Assembly: GCA_002425405.1 (NCBI GenBank)
Contig: DIME01000094.1
Location: 1 to 9,910, forward strand
Direction: 5' to 3'
From: Candidatus Accumulibacter vicinus
GTDB taxonomy: Bacteria > Pseudomonadota > Gammaproteobacteria > Burkholderiales > Rhodocyclaceae
Length of the DNA: 9,910 nt
The notes beneath the pieces are model-generated. The model worked only from the letters and a program-made list of their open reading frames with translations. It was not told the DNA's origin and ran no database searches. A program made the translations under genes and the position numbers. Below, piece after piece: positions 7,247 through 9,910 of this stretch. The first letter of the stretch is position 1, and every line of letters begins with the position of its first letter.

Positions 7247-8230
7247 ATGACGGACAGTGCGGTCCCGGTCGAAACAGTCGATCGTCAACTCGCAAGACAG
7301 GCGGATGCTTTGCTCGCCGAAGCGGCTCTCGACAGGGCGAGGGAACTCGCGCGGGCGGGTCGTTACACGGAGGCGCTGGGCGTGCTGCGTGCCTTTGAGT
7401 TCGATGGCCCGCAGCGTGTGCCGGCTCTCGATTTGGCGGCCCGGATTTGTGCGCAGCAAGGCAACCCTATCGAAGCCGAGCGATATTGGACGGCAGCGCA
7501 AGGGCATGATCCGGGATGCGCCGCTGCGGCGGCTGGTCTCGCGCGGCTGCGGGCTGAGCGAAGTCCGATGGCGAGAGTCGGGAGGTTTCCGGGCTTGGTC
7601 CTCGCCGGGCTGTGTCTGGGAGCTACGGTGTGGGCATGGGTCGGACTTCGTACCGACACACGCCAGCTCATGGCGCAGGTCAATGAAGTGCGTGACGCTC
7701 TCGCGGCATTTCAGCGCAATCCGCTGCCAGTATCCGCGATGGCTTCCTCTTCAGCCGACCCAAGGCCTGGGCGCGGCCGAGATGGAGTGTCCTTGCCGCC
7801 CGATCTTCGAAGGCTGGAGTTGGACATTCCCGGCGTTACGCCTCGTGTTGAGGGCGATGCCGTGGTGGTGAGCTTTGACGAGGGACTGTTTCGGCGCGGT
7901 ACCGCCTTGACCTTCGATGCGCGCACAAAACTATTGGCAATCGGAAAACGGTTGGTGCCCAGTGTCGACGGAATTTCGATCCAGGTCCACGGCCATACCG
8001 ACGATATCCCCCTTCCCGCCGGTGCGGCGCTATCGGACAATCAAGCACTTGGGCTCGCGCGGGCGGCAGCGGTCATCGGCTTTCTGCGCTCGTCGACCGA
8101 GTTGCCGTCCACGCTGTTTTACGCTCATAGTACGGGCGACGCGGGTACGCCCTTCCCGAACGACAGCCGGCAGAACAGGAGCCGAAATCGTACGGTAGTG
8201 TTGAAGATCTTGCACAAGCCAAAAGATTGA
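7247..8230 (+). CDS. TPR - transmembrane - OmpA-like peptidoglycan-binding protein
   Basis: The product has 327 residues and starts 7 bp after the Hsp70 stop, the closest spacing in the operon. Residues about 15-105 are alanine-rich paired helices of TPR type (ELARAGRYTEALGVLRAF; AARICAQQGNPIEAERYW). One transmembrane helix follows at 114-134 (FPGLVLAGLCLGATVWAWVG...), then a short helical stretch, a Pro/Ser/Gly-rich linker, and an OmpA/MotB C-terminal domain at about 190-325. The domain keeps HGHTDDIPL, with D252 at the position that binds diaminopimelate in OmpA, R272 in GLARAAAVIGFL, and a closing SRNRTVVL. With no cleavable signal and basic residues before the helix (MARVGR), the TPR part should face the cytoplasm and the OmpA domain the peptidoglycan. 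I infer that it anchors the Hsp70 machine to the cell wall. Type VI secretion and Zorya proteins share this domain, but their partner genes are absent. Confidence 0.92.
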   Translation: MTDSAVPVETVDRQLARQADALLAEAALDRARELARAGRYTEALGVLRAFEFDGPQRVPALDLAARICAQQGNPIEAERYWTAAQGHDPGCAAAAAGLARLRAERSPMARVGRFPGLVLAGLCLGATVWAWVGLRTDTRQLMAQVNEVRDALAAFQRNPLPVSAMASSSADPRPGRGRDGVSLPPDLRRLELDIPGVTPRVEGDAVVVSFDEGLFRRGTALTFDARTKLLAIGKRLVPSVDGISIQVHGHTDDIPLPAGAALSDNQALGLARAAAVIGFLRSSTELPSTLFYAHSTGDAGTPFPNDSRQNRSRNRTVVLKILHKPKD

Positions 8231-8269
8231 GGGCGGTCGCCAGGCAATGGGAACCCGTCGGGCGAGCAT

Positions 8270-8458
8270 CCACCCCGCCGCCCACCTGACTGACTTGAGA
8301 AAGCAATGACCTGCGCGCCTCCAGGCGATGGCTGGTCGCCACACTCCCTATTTGAATAGGGAGTGTGGCGAGATTCCGCTGAAAGTGGAGATTCTTGTCG
8401 CCAGTGAAGAGAGCATCAAGTTCTCCGTTGGAAGTGACTCGTCAAGCGGGATGCGCAT
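8270..8458 (-). pseudogene. Remnant of a DUF5615 PIN-like toxin gene
   Basis: Read on the minus strand, ATG at 8458 starts MRIPLDESLPT, the typical beginning of DUF5615 toxins of the 'DESLP' type. The frame then shifts, and the second frame gives LDALFTGDKNLHFQRNL followed by ATLPIQIGSV and ATSHRLEARRSLLSQV. These match, from memory, the family's later part ('DALFT.D.NL.FQ.NL..LPI.V....SNRLE.L..LV'). Some 40 residues between the two blocks are missing, which implies an internal deletion as well as a frameshift. The start overlaps the end of the DUF433 remnant by 17 bases, the usual coupled order of antitoxin then toxin. The left end is uncertain because no clear stop marks the end of homology. 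It cannot make an active enzyme. Confidence 0.7.
8337..8370. repeat. Perfect 15-bp inverted repeat with 4-base loop
   Basis: CGCCACACTCCCTAT (8337-8351) and ATAGGGAGTGTGGCG (8356-8370) are exact reverse complements around TTGA. The hairpin lies 106 bp after the stop of the OmpA-like gene, where a terminator would be expected, but no T-run follows on either strand. It also lies inside the toxin remnant. It may stop or stabilise the operon transcript, be a protein site, or reflect template switching in decaying DNA. Confidence 0.8.
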
Positions 8459-8671
8459 CGCTTGAGATCTTCTCCCTGGCCAACTCGAGCGCAGCGATAG
8501 CCGGCGCCTTGCTCATGGACGGGAACTCTTAGAAAAAAGACCTCGAGGCTGTCGCCTGCCTCGCGATACCCGAAAAAGGATTCTCACGGGAATACGGGTT
8601 CCAACAATCACAGGAACACCACCAAGGATGTCCGGATCGCTGTCGAGCGCAAGGAGAACTGATTGCTTCTT
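8442..8671 (-). pseudogene. Frameshifted DUF433 antitoxin remnant
   Basis: The minus strand encodes the DUF433 core DSDPDILGGVPVIVGTRIPV, then in a second frame GYREAGDSLEVFFL, then in a third frame EFPSMSKAPAIAALELARE and KISSDAHPA with a stop at 8444-8442. Joined, these give the usual 'L.YLEAGDSLE.FL..FP.V....A.AALE.A' pattern, so two frameshifts have broken the gene. An intact Shine-Dalgarno AGGAGGT (8685-8679) stands seven bases before an AAG codon (8671-8669) where an ATG would be expected, which suggests that the start was also lost by a point change. The start assignment is inferred. The toxin remnant follows directly. In the intact state it would have been the antitoxin of the pair. 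Confidence 0.78.
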
Positions 8672-8685
8672 GGAAGGTACCTCCT

Positions 8686-9033
8686 GTGTCGGAACGAGAC
8701 GATACCCGGAACCGAAACCAGCGCAGCGCGGAAACGATGCGATCACTTCGTCGGCACTGCCTTTGCGTCGGCCGTGAGAAACGGCGTCTTCTCCTTCGTC
8801 AGGGCCTCGCCACTCGGAAGCACATGACTCCTGGTACCTTCACCAATGATTTGTTGCCAGCCATTGTGCCTTCCTCTCTGATTTTGAGATCGCCTCGCTG
8901 ACCGAATCGTTGGCGCAGGTTGTGGCAGACGACGTTTGGACGATCGAGGTTTGCCGAAATGCCGAAACTGCTTGGTGCGACCCGGGCGGAACAGCGCTAA
9001 TATGAGAGGCTCATCCCCGCTATCGAAGCCACA
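8686..9033. other. Spacer between the dead and intact toxin-antitoxin pairs
   Basis: I see no supported gene here. Several open frames cross the region on both strands but show no motif and no matching ribosome binding site. TAATAT at 8998-9003 could be a -10 element for the antitoxin gene at 9034, but the nearest -35-like TTGGTG (8972-8977) is 20 bp away, which is too far for a good sigma-70 promoter. Confidence 0.4.
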
Positions 9034-9261
9034 ATGGACTGGAAGCCCCACATCATTACCAATCCGCAGGTCATGCACGGCGCAGTGTGCTTTGCCGGCA
9101 CACGCGTGCCAGTCTCCGTAGTTCTCGACAACCTTGCCGATGGGGAGCCGGTAGAGGTCATCCTTGATCAGTATCCATCGCTCAAGCCAGTGCACATTTC
9201 CGCCGCTCTTTCGTACGCGGCTGACTTGGCTCGCGAACGGATCGTGCCGATTTCGGTGTAG
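9034..9261 (+). CDS. DUF433 family antitoxin
   Basis: The product has 75 residues, the usual length. It carries the full DUF433 pattern: an N-terminal strand IITNPQVMHGAVCFAGTRVP (7-26), which in this family forms the small wing before the helices, then VVLDNLADGEPVEVILDQYP and a helix pair ending AALSYAADLARE. DUF433 proteins are small winged or HTH-like proteins that act as antitoxins to PIN-like toxins and usually repress their own promoter. The toxin gene follows after 9 bp. The ATG is preceded by only a weak ribosome binding site (GAAGCC), so translation may be modest. No frameshift or missing part is seen, unlike in the related remnant at 8442-8671. Confidence 0.9.
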   Translation: MDWKPHIITNPQVMHGAVCFAGTRVPVSVVLDNLADGEPVEVILDQYPSLKPVHISAALSYAADLARERIVPISV

Positions 9262-9270
9262 CGCCAAAGG

Positions 9271-9630
9271 ATGAAACCCCGATTTAAGCTCGACGAGAAC
9301 TTGCCGAGCTGGGCCGGAGAATTGCTGCGCGATGAGAACTATGACGTGGAGACCGTTCTGTCGGAACAGCTTGGTGGTGCTGTTGATTCGGTAATTCTTG
9401 ACGCGTGCAGAGCTGAAATGCGGGTACTTGTTACCCTGGATCTAGACTTCGCCGACATTCGCGCCTATCCGCCGAAGAATCATCATGGAATCTGGGTACT
9501 TCGACCTGATCAGCAATCTCTTCACAGCATTTTGGGGCTCTTGCGCGGCGCAACAAAGCTGCTGGCGACAGAAGTGCCCGACGCTCGCTTGTGGATCGTA
9601 GAGTCTCAACGGATTCGCATTCGTGAGTGA
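9271..9630 (+). CDS. DUF5615 PIN-like toxin (putative RNase)
   Basis: The product has 119 residues, normal for the family. It begins with the family signature FKLDENLPSW (acidic D8, E9) and has the second acidic strand VLVTLDLDFADI (52-63, with D57, D59 and D62). These correspond to metal-binding acidic positions of the PIN fold. GIWVLRPDQQS and the closing RLWIVESQRIRIRE also fit the family. It is expected to be a metal-dependent ribonuclease kept in check by the DUF433 protein encoded 9 bp upstream. AAAGG just before the ATG is a close-set ribosome binding site. The gene appears intact. Confidence 0.9.
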   Translation: MKPRFKLDENLPSWAGELLRDENYDVETVLSEQLGGAVDSVILDACRAEMRVLVTLDLDFADIRAYPPKNHHGIWVLRPDQQSLHSILGLLRGATKLLATEVPDARLWIVESQRIRIRE

Positions 9631-9910
9631 ACCCCGCGTGCCTCACTGGAGTAAAAAAGGGCTCAGGCCATTCGCCGTGACCCGAACGTGGCACGGCCCG
9701 ATCACACTGTTTCACCACCATGCTATACCGTTGTAGAAACGCCAGGCGCTGGCACGCGAGCTGCACAGCGAGTTTGGGTGAAGAGCGACGATGAAGGCCG
9801 CCGACATCATCGACGTCGGCGCCGAGACATCGCGTTCGTCATGCGGAAGCACGCGCGCCGGAGGTTGATCCACGGCCCGGCCGATCGCCCGGCGATCCGT
9901 GAACGGCGGG
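9631..9910. other. Right flank, no supported gene
   Basis: This 280-bp end piece becomes very GC-rich towards the window edge. A 25-codon + strand frame starting at 9791 (MKAADIIDVGAETS...) is preceded by GAAGAG and recalls the start of a CBS-domain protein, but it stops early and the following frames do not continue the domain clearly. It may be a broken gene or chance. No terminator with a T-run is seen after the toxin gene. Confidence 0.35.

Noticed and set aside
7247..8230. Zorya-type defence or flagellar motor stator, because of the OmpA/MotB domain
   Set aside because: There is no MotA/ZorA-like channel gene or helicase/nuclease gene nearby, and the protein carries a cytoplasmic TPR region unlike MotB or ZorB.
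8337..8370. Intrinsic transcription terminator
   Set aside because: The stem is perfect but no T-run follows on either strand, so it is reported only as a repeat.
8743..9267. 174-codon minus-strand open frame
   Set aside because: It runs opposite to the clear DUF433 antitoxin gene at 9034-9261 and shows no motif, so it is a shadow frame.
9791..9868. Start of a CBS-domain protein
   Set aside because: Only the first dozen residues are suggestive, the frame stops after 25 codons, and other frames do not continue the domain convincingly.
1..9910. CRISPR array, tRNA, rRNA or insertion sequence
   Set aside because: No regularly spaced direct repeats, no tRNA or rRNA-like segments and no transposase motifs were seen by eye.

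Overview
The window looks like chromosomal DNA from a GC-rich Gram-negative bacterium, most likely a proteobacterium. The reasons are GC-rich codon use in the main genes, a lipoprotein with an outer-membrane-type +2 serine, a Sec signal peptide, an OmpA/MotB-type peptidoglycan-binding domain, and DUF433/DUF5615 toxin-antitoxin modules. No marker gene fixes the genus. Nearly all convincing genes are on the + strand.

Layout. Positions 1-578 hold no convincing gene. Positions 579-2052 carry two envelope genes with strong ribosome binding sites: a small exported protein of unknown family, and a lipoprotein with cysteine-paired Sel1-like repeats. A 454-bp non-coding gap follows. Positions 2507-8230 form a tight four-gene unit with gaps of 38, 39 and 7 bp. 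In order its genes are a J-like/TPR/zinc-ribbon membrane protein, a short GrpE-like nucleotide exchange factor, an 828-residue divergent Hsp70, and a protein with a cytoplasmic TPR region, one transmembrane helix and a periplasmic OmpA-like domain. Positions 8270-8671 (- strand) hold the decayed remains of a DUF433-DUF5615 toxin-antitoxin pair. Positions 9034-9630 (+ strand) hold an apparently intact pair of the same general type. The last 280 bp have no supported gene.

How the genes may work together. The central operon re-creates the DnaK-DnaJ-GrpE triad with strongly modified members and adds two membrane anchors, one with a peptidoglycan-binding domain. My inference is that it encodes a dedicated Hsp70 machine held at the inner membrane and tied to the cell wall, not a copy of the housekeeping DnaK system. 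The upstream lipoprotein and exported protein could be its periplasmic partners, but they are separated by a 454-bp gap and that link is unproven. This operon is the best candidate in the window for an undescribed system. The flanking toxin-antitoxin modules, one dead and one intact, suggest an accessory region with turnover.
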